Numbered from the stretch's first letter, positions 26,238-35,263 are shown. The stretch is DNA of 39,177 bases from Butyrivibrio sp. (GCF_017635265.1 NZ_JAGBLU010000132.1:1-39177), one strand, 5' to 3'. Notes: generated by a model from the sequence alone, not told the origin. Program-made: numbers and translations.

Positions 26238-28133
26238 ATGTGGGATTTAAGCTATGCAATTCCAAGTTTGCTTTTGCTGATTCTTTTTATTGGATACTAT
26301 TTCTTTTTGCCAAGAGTACCAAATAAGATGAATCGCACATTTATAATGCTTTTGCTCATAGAGGTAACTACAATTATTTTTAACCTGCTTTCGTCATGGG
26401 TAGATATGCATTATATGGATTTTTCCAAAGGCGTTGTTGAGATTATAAATTCTTTGTTCTTTTCGTTGTTTTTCTTAAGAGCTTATGTTTTCTTTTTGTT
26501 TACGACTACTGTGGTAAAGCCGGACTTTTGTAATGACATATATTTTTCAATGTTAAAACGGATTCCACTTCAGCTTAGCATAATAATGGCACTTACCAGT
26601 CCGTGGACCGGGCTTCTTTATAGTGTAGATGAAAAAGGCTATCATTCCGGTCCGTATTACAGAGTGCTTTACCTGGTTTTTTGGCTTTATATAGCCCTTT
26701 CCATTATTATTGTTTTGGGCGAAGGGAAGCATGCTCTTCAGAAAAGGGAGAGAATAAGCTTATATTGGTGTAATACGCTACTTTTTATCGGGACTATATT
26801 CCGACTGCTCGCTCCACGAGTACTCATGATGAATACCTTTTGTGTACTGGCAGTGACTATATTGTATCTCTCGTTCGAAAACCCTGATTTTTATCTTGAA
26901 AAACGGTCACGAATATTTAACAGCAGAGCACTAAGGCAATACCTTGAAGAAATCAATGGAGTAAAACCATACAAGATTTTGGCATTTGCTATCCATAACT
27001 ATCGGGATATCAGGCAAATATACGGTGCGAGGCAGATGGATGCCGGCATTGATATGATAGGTTCGTTTTTAATAGAAAGCTTCCCTAAAATGGAAATTTT
27101 TTATTACAGAAGCGGACGTTTTGTGATCCTTGACGGAGATGATCTGGAGCTTGACCTTGATACGATGAAGGAAAAGATTCAAAAACGTTTTGATAGTCCC
27201 TGGAATGCTCCTGATGCAGAGCTTTTTCTTGATGTCAGTATGGTTTATATTGATCTGGGCAATCATATAAAAAGCGCTGATACAGTTTTTAATATTCTTG
27301 CAGAAAGCCTTGAAAAAGTTGCGAATGCCGGGAGTGAAGATTTTATTGCAATAGATGGAAGAGATGTTATCAGCAGTGAAAAAGAAACGCTTATAAAAAG
27401 AAATCTGGAAAAAGCAATAGAGCAAAACCTTGTGGAAGCATTTTTACAGCCGATTGTAGATGCCAAAAACCATAAAATAATCGGAGCTGAGGCCCTTGCA
27501 AGGATAAGAGATGATGAGGGCAATATTATTCCACCAGGAAGTTTTATCCCAATAGCGGAGCGCAATGGAAGAATAAATCAGCTTGGAGAACAGGTTCTTG
27601 ACAGGGTTTGTAATTTTATCTCACAAAATGATTTGAGTAAGCTAGGAGTGAATTGGATTAATGTGAACCTCTCGCCTATTCAGTTCATGAGGCAGAATCT
27701 TGATGAGCAGCTGGCATCAATCATTGCGAAGACCGGGATTAATCCCAAATATATCCATTTGGAAGTAACGGAGGAATCGCTGATAGATGAAACACTGCTT
27801 CTTAAGCAAATTGAGAATATACAAAAGAGCGGATTCTATTTTGTACTTGATGATTACGGAAAGGGATATTCTAATCTCGCAAGGCTGAGGAAGTGCCCTT
27901 TTATCAATGTAAAGATTGATATGAGCCTTGTGTGGGAATATTCCAAACATCCCGATGAGATGCTTCCCAATATGATTTCTACATTTAAAAATCTTGGCTT
28001 TAGTATTACGGCAGAAGGCATTGAAGATGAGAATATGGCATGGATGATGGCAGAAATTGGTTGCGATTACCTGCAGGGCTTTTATTTCTCAAAAGCTCTT
28101 ACAATGGATGAATTTGTAGAAAAATATTCATAG
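26238..28133 (+). CDS. 7TM sensor with degenerate GGDEF and intact EAL domain (c-di-GMP phosphodiesterase)
   Basis: A 631-residue membrane signalling protein. Residues about 1-215 contain seven hydrophobic segments. Residues about 240-390 resemble a GGDEF domain whose signature is lost (YRSGRFVIL replaces the R-x-GGDEF-x-IL form), so cyclase activity is not expected. Residues about 400-631 are an EAL domain with the catalytic set present: E418 in GAEALARI, N in VNLSPIQF, E in LEVTEESL, D538-D539 in LDDYGKGYSN, K in VKIDMSL, E in AEGIEDE and Q in LQGFYFSKA. Hydrolysis of c-di-GMP is therefore likely, tied in such bacteria to motile/sessile choices. Own promoter and terminator. AGGAGA precedes the ATG. 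Confidence 0.88.
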   Translation: MWDLSYAIPSLLLLILFIGYYFFLPRVPNKMNRTFIMLLLIEVTTIIFNLLSSWVDMHYMDFSKGVVEIINSLFFSLFFLRAYVFFLFTTTVVKPDFCNDIYFSMLKRIPLQLSIIMALTSPWTGLLYSVDEKGYHSGPYYRVLYLVFWLYIALSIIIVLGEGKHALQKRERISLYWCNTLLFIGTIFRLLAPRVLMMNTFCVLAVTILYLSFENPDFYLEKRSRIFNSRALRQYLEEINGVKPYKILAFAIHNYRDIRQIYGARQMDAGIDMIGSFLIESFPKMEIFYYRSGRFVILDGDDLELDLDTMKEKIQKRFDSPWNAPDAELFLDVSMVYIDLGNHIKSADTVFNILAESLEKVANAGSEDFIAIDGRDVISSEKETLIKRNLEKAIEQNLVEAFLQPIVDAKNHKIIGAEALARIRDDEGNIIPPGSFIPIAERNGRINQLGEQVLDRVCNFISQNDLSKLGVNWINVNLSPIQFMRQNLDEQLASIIAKTGINPKYIHLEVTEESLIDETLLLKQIENIQKSGFYFVLDDYGKGYSNLARLRKCPFINVKIDMSLVWEYSKHPDEMLPNMISTFKNLGFSITAEGIEDENMAWMMAEIGCDYLQGFYFSKALTMDEFVEKYS

Positions 28134-28162
28134 AAATATGATAAAATTATATAGTCAGCTAA

Positions 28163-28197
28163 AAGAGCTGTCCTTTAAAAGGACGGCTCTTATTCTT
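28163..28197 (+). terminator. Terminator-like hairpin between the EAL and patatin genes
   Basis: AAGAGCTGTCC (28163-28173) pairs with GGACGGCTCTT (28181-28191) with one G-T pair; the T tract after it is weak (ATTCTT). It lies inside a longer in-frame N-terminal extension of the next gene, which supports the later start at 28213. Confidence 0.6.
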
Positions 28198-28212
28198 GAG
28201 AGGTATTTTTCT

Positions 28213-29040
28213 ATGAAAAAAGGTTTGGTAATGGAAGGCGGCGCTATGCGTGGAATGTTTACGTGTGGCGTTTTGGATGTCCTTATGGAAAACGGGATAT
28301 CTTTTGACGGAGCTGTAGGGGTATCTGCGGGAGCAACCTTTGGATGTAATATTAAGTCCGGGCAGATAGGAAGAGCTTTAAGATACAATAAAAAGTATTG
28401 CACAGACTATAGATATCACAGTATAAGGTCTTTGATAACTACCGGAGATATTTACAATGTTTCTTTTTGTTATGATGAGCTTCCCTATAAGCTGGATAAA
28501 TGGGACATTGATGTTTTTAAGAACAATCCGATGGAGTTTTACTGTGTTGCAACAGATATAAACACGGGAAAGGCTGTCTATCACAAGTGTGAGACCGGCG
28601 AGAAAAGCGATATTGTGTGGATACAGGCGTCTGCTTCGATGCCTTTGGTATCAAGACCTGTAGAGATTGATGGCGGATTATATCTGGATGGTGGAATATC
28701 CGATTCAATCCCCCTTAAGTTCATGGAAGGTCTTGGGTATGACAAAATCCTTGTAATAGAAACTCAGCCAAGAGATTATGTCAAGGAAAAACAAAAATAC
28801 ATGCCACTTGTCAGATTGATGCTGAGAAAATATCCAAACATGATAAAGTGCATGGAAGAGAGATACCTCATGTACAATGAGGAAAAGAGATATATCCGGG
28901 AAAAAGAGGAAAGGGGCGAGATTGAAGTCATAAGACCATTAAAGCCGCTCAATGTCAGTCCTGTTGAGAAAAATCCCGATGAACTTGAAAGAGTATATCA
29001 GCTTGGAAGAGAAGCTGCTCTAAAATACTTAAACAGATAA
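28213..29040 (+). CDS. Patatin-like phospholipase family protein
   Basis: A serine lipid acylhydrolase, 275 residues. Motifs: LVMEGGAMRGMFTCGV (the GGxxRG oxyanion hole), GVSAG (GXSXG nucleophile serine) and DGGISDS (the DG of the Ser-Asp dyad). It has no signal peptide, so it acts in the cytoplasm or at the membrane inner face. I choose ATG 28213 (MKKGLVMEGG, with GAGAGG at 28198-28203) over ATG 28138, which would put the terminator hairpin in the coding sequence. Confidence 0.88.
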   Translation: MKKGLVMEGGAMRGMFTCGVLDVLMENGISFDGAVGVSAGATFGCNIKSGQIGRALRYNKKYCTDYRYHSIRSLITTGDIYNVSFCYDELPYKLDKWDIDVFKNNPMEFYCVATDINTGKAVYHKCETGEKSDIVWIQASASMPLVSRPVEIDGGLYLDGGISDSIPLKFMEGLGYDKILVIETQPRDYVKEKQKYMPLVRLMLRKYPNMIKCMEERYLMYNEEKRYIREKEERGEIEVIRPLKPLNVSPVEKNPDELERVYQLGREAALKYLNR

Positions 29041-29147
29041 ATGGAGCATGATATCGTCCGGGGCGTCTTTTGACGAGTTACGGTATCAGCATCCGGATGG
29101 ATTTAGATAGATTTTAAACTTGTGTTACTGGAGGAGATTATTTGGCT

Positions 29148-31211
29148 ATGGATGAGAGATATAATCCTTTGTTTACAAAATGGAAGATAGGAAATGTTGA
29201 GATTAAGAACCGCATTGTTCTGACTTCTATGGGCGGAACGGATTTATTTGGATGGATGGAAAAAAACCACTTTGATAAAGCCGGTGCCGATTTCATTATG
29301 GAAGTTGCCAAAAATAATGCAGGACTTGTACTTCCGGGATGCCAGCCGGTGTACAATCCTATGTTTGGACAGTGGCTCTACAGCAATAAAAAAATGTATC
29401 AGGAACTGGCGCAGTGGATGCCAAAGCTCCATGAGACGGGAGCCAAGCTTTTTGTGCAGCTTACAGCAGGCTTTGGAAGATCTTTTACCGTTAGTTCCAT
29501 GATGGAAACTTTATATAACAATAAGGCTTTAAGAGTATTGTCCAAGCCTTTCATGGATCTTGACAAGATAACTGCCTCGGCAAGTCCGTCACCTAACAGA
29601 TGGTCAGACAAGCTCCCTTCAAGAGCACTTACCGTAGATGAGATAAAAGAATATGTATCAGCCTTTGGAAAGACTGCTAAGCTTTTAATGGATGCAGGAG
29701 TGGATGGAGTAGAGGTTCATGCAGTTCATGAGGGGTATCTTCTTGATCAGTTTACCCTTCCCTATGTAAACAAAAGAACTGACGAATATGGCGGAAGCTT
29801 TGAGAACAGATACAGATTTGCCGTGGATATTGTAAAAGAAATCAAGAAAGTCTGTGGAAAAGACTTCCCGGTTTCACTCCGCTATAGTGTAGTTTCCAAG
29901 ACAAAAGGCTTTAGAGAAGGCGCTCTTCCCGGAGAAGATTATGTAGAGGCAGGAAGAGATTTTGAAGAATCTAAAAAAGCTGCAAAGTATCTTCAGGACG
30001 CAGGATACGATATGCTAAACTGCGACAACGGCACTTATGATGCCTGGTATTGGGCGCACCCGCCAATCTACATGCCTGAAAACTGCAACTTAAGTGATGT
30101 AGAGAATTTGAAAGAATATGTGGATATTCCGGTTGTATGTGCAGGAAGACTTGACCCTAAAGTAGCAGCAGATTCCATAAAAAACGGAAAACTTGATGGC
30201 GCGGGATTTGCAAGACCGTTCCTTGCTGATCCTGAGTGGGTTACAAAGCTAATGGCAGGCAATGAAGATGATATAAGACCATGTATTTTGTGTCACAATG
30301 GATGCTTTAACATGTGCCACTACAAGGGCGTTCCCAATGATCAGAAACTTTCTGATTCCCTGCATCTTGCCAGATGTGCCGTTAATGCAGAGACAATGCA
30401 GAAGGATAAGCACCATATAAAACCTACCAGGCACCCTAAAAAGGTTTATATCGTAGGCGGCGGAATAGGTGGAATGGAAGCTGCAAGAGTTCTTAAGTTA
30501 AGAGGTCATGAACCTGTCATATATGAAAAGAATGACAGACTTGGCGGAACATTTATTGCAGCCAGCGCAGAATCCTACAAGGGTAAGCTGAGGGATCTTT
30601 TGACATGGTATATCAGAAAAATAGATGAACTTGGAATTGAAGTTCATTTGAAAGAAGAGATAACCGATCTGAAAAAATTTGGAAAAAGCGATATTCTTAT
30701 TGCCACAGGTTCAAAGCCAAGGATATTAAAAAGTATCCCGGGTCATGAGAAGATGATAGAAGCCTGCGAATTCCTTACAGGGAAGGAAGTTGGAGAAACT
30801 GTAGCAGTAATTGGCGGAGGCCTTACAGGATGTGAGATTGCATATGAACTGGCACTTCAGGGGAAAAAGCCTGTTATCGTTGAAATGAAAGACGATCTGA
30901 TTTCCCAAACGGGAGTTTGCCTTGCCAACAGTTCATACTTAAGAGAGTGGTTTGCACTTCATAAAGTTCCGGTTTATCTCGAAACAGGGTTAAAAGAGGT
31001 GAAGGATGGAAGTATTATCTGCAAAACAAAAGACGGAAAAGAAATAGAGATTGAATGTGACAGCGTTATAAGCTCGGCAGGTTACATTCCGGCACCGTTG
31101 ATTAAGGACAGCGACAGAACCAGCAATATTGATTTTATAGGTGACTGTAAACAGATAGGTAATCTACGAAGTGTTATCTGGAGAGCCTACGAAGTTGCCA
31201 TGAGAATCTGA
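29148..31211 (+). CDS. NADH:flavin oxidoreductase, Old Yellow Enzyme/2,4-dienoyl-CoA reductase type
   Basis: A large three-part flavoenzyme (687 residues). N-terminal FMN TIM barrel (about 1-370) with NRIVLTSMGG and the active-site-type segment VHAVHEGYLLDQFTLP; then a [4Fe-4S] cluster motif C-ILC-HNGC-FNMC region (CILCHNGCFNMCHYKG); then an FAD/NAD(P)-binding module with GGGIGGMEAARVL and a second Rossmann motif IGGGLTGCEIAYEL. Relatives reduce enoyl-CoA, trimethylamine or bile-acid intermediates; substrate unknown here. The tail residues ISSAGYIP are typical. The ATG at 29148 lies 11 bases after GGAGGAG (29130-29136); the TTG at 29142 is closer and may be the true start. Confidence 0.9.
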   Translation: MDERYNPLFTKWKIGNVEIKNRIVLTSMGGTDLFGWMEKNHFDKAGADFIMEVAKNNAGLVLPGCQPVYNPMFGQWLYSNKKMYQELAQWMPKLHETGAKLFVQLTAGFGRSFTVSSMMETLYNNKALRVLSKPFMDLDKITASASPSPNRWSDKLPSRALTVDEIKEYVSAFGKTAKLLMDAGVDGVEVHAVHEGYLLDQFTLPYVNKRTDEYGGSFENRYRFAVDIVKEIKKVCGKDFPVSLRYSVVSKTKGFREGALPGEDYVEAGRDFEESKKAAKYLQDAGYDMLNCDNGTYDAWYWAHPPIYMPENCNLSDVENLKEYVDIPVVCAGRLDPKVAADSIKNGKLDGAGFARPFLADPEWVTKLMAGNEDDIRPCILCHNGCFNMCHYKGVPNDQKLSDSLHLARCAVNAETMQKDKHHIKPTRHPKKVYIVGGGIGGMEAARVLKLRGHEPVIYEKNDRLGGTFIAASAESYKGKLRDLLTWYIRKIDELGIEVHLKEEITDLKKFGKSDILIATGSKPRILKSIPGHEKMIEACEFLTGKEVGETVAVIGGGLTGCEIAYELALQGKKPVIVEMKDDLISQTGVCLANSSYLREWFALHKVPVYLETGLKEVKDGSIICKTKDGKEIEIECDSVISSAGYIPAPLIKDSDRTSNIDFIGDCKQIGNLRSVIWRAYEVAMRI

Positions 31212-31220
31212 GTTAATTAT

Positions 31221-31249
31221 AAACCTCTTGTTTTGATAACAAGGGGTTT
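31221..31249 (+). terminator. Terminator-like hairpin after the flavoenzyme gene
   Basis: A 12-bp stem, AAACCTCTTGTT (31221-31232) with AACAAGGGGTTT (31238-31249), loop TTGAT, and a poor T tract. The 5' arm can alternatively pair with AGAGGTTT at 31293-31300, which is followed by a T run. Confidence 0.6.
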
Positions 31250-31364
31250 ATTAAAATTTAACATAAATTTAAGTGAAAAATTGATAACTACCAGAGGTTT
31301 TTTTCCATGAAAATGTTAAAATAATAATGGTGCCTTAAGAAAATATTATTCAAGGAGAGTCTCT

Positions 31365-32420
31365 ATGAAAACCTTTTATGGAAAAAATATTCAAGGAAGC
31401 GTTTCGGAAGCTGTAAATGGGCTTGTATCACCTAAACTCATTATGATGATGAGCAATGCTGACAAGTTTGAGGCAAATGTAGAAACATTGGAGAAGCTCT
31501 ATCCCGGAGTTCCAAGTATTGGATGCGTTGCCATGGGATACGATACATCGGTTGTTGAAAATGGTGTTGCAATCACTGCGTTTACTGACGGAGTGACTGT
31601 TAAGACCGGCGTTTTGGAGAATGTATCAAAAGCACCTGCCAGATACATAGGAAGAATCAAAAAGGATGTTGAAGAGGTAAGACCGGGCAAAGATAATACA
31701 GCAATCATTGATTTTTGCTCAGCTAATGATGCTGCGGTTTTGACAACACTTTCTTCACTTGTGGAAAAATACAATCTTCAGGTTATGGGAGCTACAGGAG
31801 ATGCCGGCAAAGTATCTGTAAATGGCAAGATATATGAAGATGGTATGGCCTATGCCGTAGTAAAGAATAATGGCGGCAAGGTAAAGACGTATAAGGAAAA
31901 TATTTATGCTCCAAGGGATAATACCCAGCTTATTGCATCCAAAACGGATAAGAGTAAGTACTATCTTGGTGAGCTGAACGGACGTCCTGCCAAGCAGGTA
32001 TATATTGAACTTACGGGAGCGCCTGAGTCAGACGTTGTAAATCAGACCTTCAAAAATCCTTTTGGTAAGATGATAGGTGATGATGTCTGCATTGTTTCAC
32101 TTAAGGATGTATCCGGAAATGGTCTTATTTTATACAGACAGATAAACGACTCGGATATTCTTACAATCCTTGAAATGCGCGATCCATCGGAAGTGGCGCA
32201 GGCAACCATTAATAAGATAAAAAATGATTTTAGTCATGTATCGGCTATCTTTTCGGTAAATTGCATATTTAGATACCTTGTATTTGAGGACAGAGGCGGT
32301 CTTTCCAAATACCTTGAAAGGATTGGAACCCTCGGAACTTCATGTGGACTTGTAGGATTTGGCGAACACTATAATACGCAGTTTGTTAATCAGACCATGA
32401 CATGTGTGGTATTTGAATAA
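31365..32420 (+). CDS. FIST domain sensory protein
   Basis: A 351-residue soluble protein with the FIST_N (about 25-205) and FIST_C (about 215-345) arrangement. Typical spots are [20 protein letters not shown] and a C-terminal [12 protein letters not shown] / [14 protein letters not shown], where FIST proteins carry a conserved C-x-G-R-like and GFYTYGE-like region. FIST domains are thought to bind small ligands such as amino acids and are usually attached or adjacent to chemotaxis or cyclic-di-GMP modules. Here the partner is a separate soluble chemotaxis receptor, 14 bases downstream. GGAGAG precedes the ATG. Confidence 0.82.
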   Translation: MKTFYGKNIQGSVSEAVNGLVSPKLIMMMSNADKFEANVETLEKLYPGVPSIGCVAMGYDTSVVENGVAITAFTDGVTVKTGVLENVSKAPARYIGRIKKDVEEVRPGKDNTAIIDFCSANDAAVLTTLSSLVEKYNLQVMGATGDAGKVSVNGKIYEDGMAYAVVKNNGGKVKTYKENIYAPRDNTQLIASKTDKSKYYLGELNGRPAKQVYIELTGAPESDVVNQTFKNPFGKMIGDDVCIVSLKDVSGNGLILYRQINDSDILTILEMRDPSEVAQATINKIKNDFSHVSAIFSVNCIFRYLVFEDRGGLSKYLERIGTLGTSCGLVGFGEHYNTQFVNQTMTCVVFE

Positions 32421-32434
32421 GGGGGACTATAAAT

Positions 32435-33397
32435 ATGTTTGAAATGTTTGGTAAAAAGAAAAACGAAGAGATTAACGTAAATACTGATAAAATTGCCGAA
32501 GAAAAAGAGAAGATGGCGGAAAAGATGGACTCTTTGGTTTACATTGCTAATTCCATCAAGTCATTCCAAAAAGATCTTGTTCAGAATGAAGTTAATTCCC
32601 TGACTGAGATTCACGATATGGGTGATGCTATCGGAGATGTTATTGAGAGCAATGGAAAACTTAGAGAGAGAATGGAGCTCTTTAACGAAAAATTTGCTGA
32701 AGTTAATCAAAGTGCATCCAAATTTGAAGATGTTAAGATCAATATTTTAAACAGTGTGCAGAATGCGCAGGATAAGGTTGATGAGCTTAAAAGTAATTCC
32801 AATGAAGTAAGAGCAAGCTTTGATGATATGGCTTTAGGCTTTGAAAACTTCAAGCAGTCTGTTGAACAGATTTCAGATTACATGAAGAAAATCATCAGTA
32901 TTGCATCTCAGACAAATCTTCTGGCTCTTAATGCATCAATTGAAGCTGCAAGGGCAGGAGCTGCAGGTAAGGGATTTGCGGTAGTTGCAACTGAGGTCAG
33001 AGAGCTTGCGGATGAGATTAAAGTCATGATTGATCAGGTTAATGCTTCTATCGACAACGCGGGCATGGAGAGTGAAAAAATATCTGTTCTTATGGAAAAT
33101 TCCATAGCTGCTATGGATAAGTCTTTGCAGGGCGTTGAAGAAACAAGGGAAACTTTTGATGAAATCATTCAGAGTACAGATGGAGCCAATGCAGTTCAGC
33201 AGGAAATTTCCGACACAGCTGACGCGGCTTCTGACGAATTAAATCAGATTGGTTCAAATTTTGATGATATCAACAGAAAGTACGATGCTCTTGTTAATCA
33301 GCTTGAAAGAGTTAATCAGCTCGGTACCACGAAGAGCAGCGTATTTGAACATATAGACAATCTGGTTTCGCAGATTGAACCGATTGCAAAATATTAA
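32435..33397 (+). CDS. Soluble methyl-accepting chemotaxis protein
   Basis: A 320-residue coiled-coil protein with no membrane segment or periplasmic sensor. The receptor signalling tip is at about residues 153-185: [19 protein letters not shown], then [18 protein letters not shown], which binds CheA/CheW. It is short for a receptor and seems to lack a sensor domain of its own. Its 14-base spacing from the FIST gene suggests the FIST protein is the sensor and this the output. Followed by a clear terminator. Confidence 0.9.
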   Translation: MFEMFGKKKNEEINVNTDKIAEEKEKMAEKMDSLVYIANSIKSFQKDLVQNEVNSLTEIHDMGDAIGDVIESNGKLRERMELFNEKFAEVNQSASKFEDVKINILNSVQNAQDKVDELKSNSNEVRASFDDMALGFENFKQSVEQISDYMKKIISIASQTNLLALNASIEAARAGAAGKGFAVVATEVRELADEIKVMIDQVNASIDNAGMESEKISVLMENSIAAMDKSLQGVEETRETFDEIIQSTDGANAVQQEISDTADAASDELNQIGSNFDDINRKYDALVNQLERVNQLGTTKSSVFEHIDNLVSQIEPIAKY

Positions 33398-33465
33398 ATT
33401 AAGCGCTGATGTATCAGTTATTAAAGGCTGGGAACTAAAGAGAAGTTAACGGTCATAAGATATTT

Positions 33466-33497
33466 TCCCCACGGGCAATTGTCTGTGGGGATTTTTT
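33466..33497 (+). terminator. Terminator after the FIST-MCP pair
   Basis: TCCCCAC (33466-33472) pairs with GTGGGGA (33485-33491), followed by TTTTTT (33492-33497). Confidence 0.88.
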
Positions 33498-33506
33498 ACG
33501 ACTTCT

Positions 33507-33534
33507 TTGTAATCAAAAATGGAAATATGATAAT
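33507..33534 (+). promoter_or_regulatory. Candidate promoter of the micro-ORF/ATPase operon
   Basis: TTGTAA (33507-33512) and GATAAT (33529-33534) are 16 bp apart, just after a strong terminator and 45 bases before the 40-codon ORF. Moderate match to the housekeeping consensus. Confidence 0.45.
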
Positions 33535-33579
33535 ATTGAGGGTATGGAGAATGTTTAGTTTCATAAAGGGGATAGTAAT

Positions 33580-33702
33580 ATGAGTAACAGACTAAAAGAA
33601 TTATTGGAGATGGCATCAGTTTACAGAATGCCTAAAAGCAGAGTGATCAGGTACATTTACATTCCTGAAATTATCAGTATGCTAAAGGGGAACAGAAAAT
33701 GA
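33580..33702 (+). CDS. 40-residue ORF equal to the EAA coupling loop of an ABC permease
   Basis: MSNRLKELLEMASVYRMPKS followed by RVIRYIYIPEIIS and a short basic tail. The central 25 residues look like the cytoplasmic EAA (coupling-helix) loop of NitT/TauT-type ABC permeases, the part that docks on the ATPase, but no membrane helix is present before or after. It has a purine-rich ribosome site (AAAGGGGATA) and its stop overlaps the ATPase start as ATGA, so it is translationally coupled. Either a permease gene has been deleted on both sides of the loop, leaving a scrap, or it is a tiny retained adaptor. The resemblance is from memory of family sequences. Confidence 0.6.
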   Translation: MSNRLKELLEMASVYRMPKSRVIRYIYIPEIISMLKGNRK

Positions 33703-34283
33703 TAATTGAAGTAAAAGATGTATCCAAGGCATACGATGGTAAGACAGTTCTTAAAAATTTCAGCCTGAATATTGAAGACGAACATAATTATATTATTACG
33801 GGAAAAGAAGGAAGTGGAAAGACTACACTTTTAAGACTTATTTTGGGGCTTGAAAAACCGGATTCCGGAAAAGTAGGGCTTCTTGGTGATTATAAATATC
33901 CATATATAAATGCAGGGGTGGTTTTTCAACAGGACAGGCTTTGTGAAGGATTTTCTGCGGTGGATAACTGTGCTATGGTCAGTAAGAAAGTTTTCAGAGA
34001 AACTGTCCGTGAGGAGCTTTTAAAGCTTTTGCCTTCAGAGAAGCTGGATATTCCTGTAAGTAAATTAAATAAAGCAGAAAGACGCATGGTATGTATCGCT
34101 CGCGCATGCTGTATTCCCAGTGATGTACTGATTATGGATGAGCCATTTGACGGACTTGAATCAGATGATGTAAAAAAAGCAGTTTCTTTTGTCAAAGATA
34201 AGAGGGGATCGGGCTCCCTTGTTATAGCAGCAAAAGATACGTCACAGCTTGATTTTGGACGAATTATAGATTTAAGCCTCTGA
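33699..34283 (+). CDS. ABC ATPase with aberrant signature and switch motifs
   Basis: A 194-residue ABC-type ATPase, shorter than usual (about 240-260). Walker A GKEGSGKTT (35-43), Q-loop VFQQDRL and Walker B VLIMDEPF (143-150) are intact. The signature that should read LSGGQ is LNKAE (123-127), and the switch histidine that should follow the last strand is replaced (IAAKDTS; Lys179 where His is expected). Such a protein may bind ATP but is unlikely to cycle normally as a transporter motor. It is closest in style to NitT/TauT ATPases, consistent with the EAA-like scrap upstream. No full permease or binding protein is nearby. Probably a decaying transporter, or a repurposed ATPase. Confidence 0.8.
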   Translation: MIIEVKDVSKAYDGKTVLKNFSLNIEDEHNYIITGKEGSGKTTLLRLILGLEKPDSGKVGLLGDYKYPYINAGVVFQQDRLCEGFSAVDNCAMVSKKVFRETVREELLKLLPSEKLDIPVSKLNKAERRMVCIARACCIPSDVLIMDEPFDGLESDDVKKAVSFVKDKRGSGSLVIAAKDTSQLDFGRIIDLSL

Positions 34284-34343
34284 TTATTAAACAATTGAAA
34301 ATCATTTAATAAAAAATCAGATTAGATGAGGAGATTTAATATA

Positions 34344-35177
34344 GTGAAGAAAAAGAAAGATTTATTTTCTTATATATTTATAATACTGGGAGCAATAATG
34401 GCCAGCTTCTCGGTAGCTCTGATTCTGCTTCCAAATGATGCCATAGATTACGGAACCGCAGGTGTTGCAATCATAATAAGTAAGCTCACGGGATTTCAGT
34501 TGTCAATTTGCGTGATTGCCGTTTTTATTCCGTTTATTATTGCAGGATTTGTTTTTCTTGGGAAAAGATTTACTTTAAAAGCAGCGATTGGATCGGTTGT
34601 TTATACTTTGGGACTTGAATTTTTTGAAGAAATTCCCTTTGAACTAAACACAGAACACTTTTTGGCGGTTGCCTTCGGAGGAGCGATTCTCGGAGCCGGG
34701 CTTTCGCTTATTCTAAGGAGCGGCGGATGTATTGACGGATCAGAGATTTTAGCCAATATCATCGTAAAAAAGCTTTCTGATAAAACCGGACGAAACTACA
34801 GTATGACGCCGGTGCTCCTTGTTTTCAATGCACTGGTGTATCTGACAGTCTTTTTTGTAATAGATGTAACTGCAGCACTTTTAAGCCTTCTTGTTTATGT
34901 GGTTGCAACAATGGTTATCGATCATTATACTGACAATTTCGAAGCTATCAAGCAGGTTACGATAATCACTCAGGATCCGGACGGAATAATAAAAGACATA
35001 AAGGACAGATTAAACAAGACCTGTACCATTATGGATACAAGAGGTGCGATTGCCGGAGAGAACAATACGCTTATCTGCTACATCAGCTATTTTGAACTGC
35101 CGATCATGAAGGAAATCATTTCAATACACTCCGGCAGTTTTAGTACGGTGTCCACCATAGATGAAATTCTTAGATAA
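34344..35177 (+). CDS. YitT family membrane protein
   Basis: About 277 residues with five to six hydrophobic segments in the first 200 (YitT_membrane) and a cytoplasmic C-terminal domain of the DUF2179 type (VTIITQDPDGIIKDI... TRGAIAG). Conserved SGGCIDGSEILA and YGTAGVAIIIS are typical. Molecular function is unknown for the family. I start it at GTG 34344, since GAGGAG (34328-34333) lies before it; an ATG at 34326 overlaps that ribosome site and has none of its own. Confidence 0.87.
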   Translation: MKKKKDLFSYIFIILGAIMASFSVALILLPNDAIDYGTAGVAIIISKLTGFQLSICVIAVFIPFIIAGFVFLGKRFTLKAAIGSVVYTLGLEFFEEIPFELNTEHFLAVAFGGAILGAGLSLILRSGGCIDGSEILANIIVKKLSDKTGRNYSMTPVLLVFNALVYLTVFFVIDVTAALLSLLVYVVATMVIDHYTDNFEAIKQVTIITQDPDGIIKDIKDRLNKTCTIMDTRGAIAGENNTLICYISYFELPIMKEIISIHSGSFSTVSTIDEILR

Positions 35178-35199
35178 TGAATAATCAATTTCGACGGAA

Positions 35200-35263
35200 T
35201 GCCTTGCGGTAGGCAAGAGGGAGCAACCCTTTTGAGCTACTGAAAAGTTCTGCAAAATGCTCC
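35200..35263 (+). other. Two small hairpins downstream of yitT
   Basis: TGCCT (35200-35204) pairs with AGGCA (35211-35215), and GGAGCA (35220-35225) pairs with TGCTCC (35258-35263) around an inner AAC..GTT stem. They lie upstream of the sigma-D start, so they belong to the yitT 3' region. No T tract; it matches no riboswitch that I recognise. Confidence 0.35.

Noticed and set aside
29051-29090. Imperfect hairpin (GATATCGT with ACGGTATC) after the patatin gene.
   Set aside because: No T tract and only weak pairing inside; too uncertain to list as a terminator.
31252-31290. A possible sigma-D promoter (TAAA ... GATAA) before the FIST gene.
   Set aside because: Spacing is only 12 bases and the GCC of the -10 element is absent.
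35200-35263. A riboswitch (c-di-GMP, guanidine, THF and others considered).
   Set aside because: None of the conserved cores I know is present, and the stretch lies upstream of the likely transcription start of the next gene.
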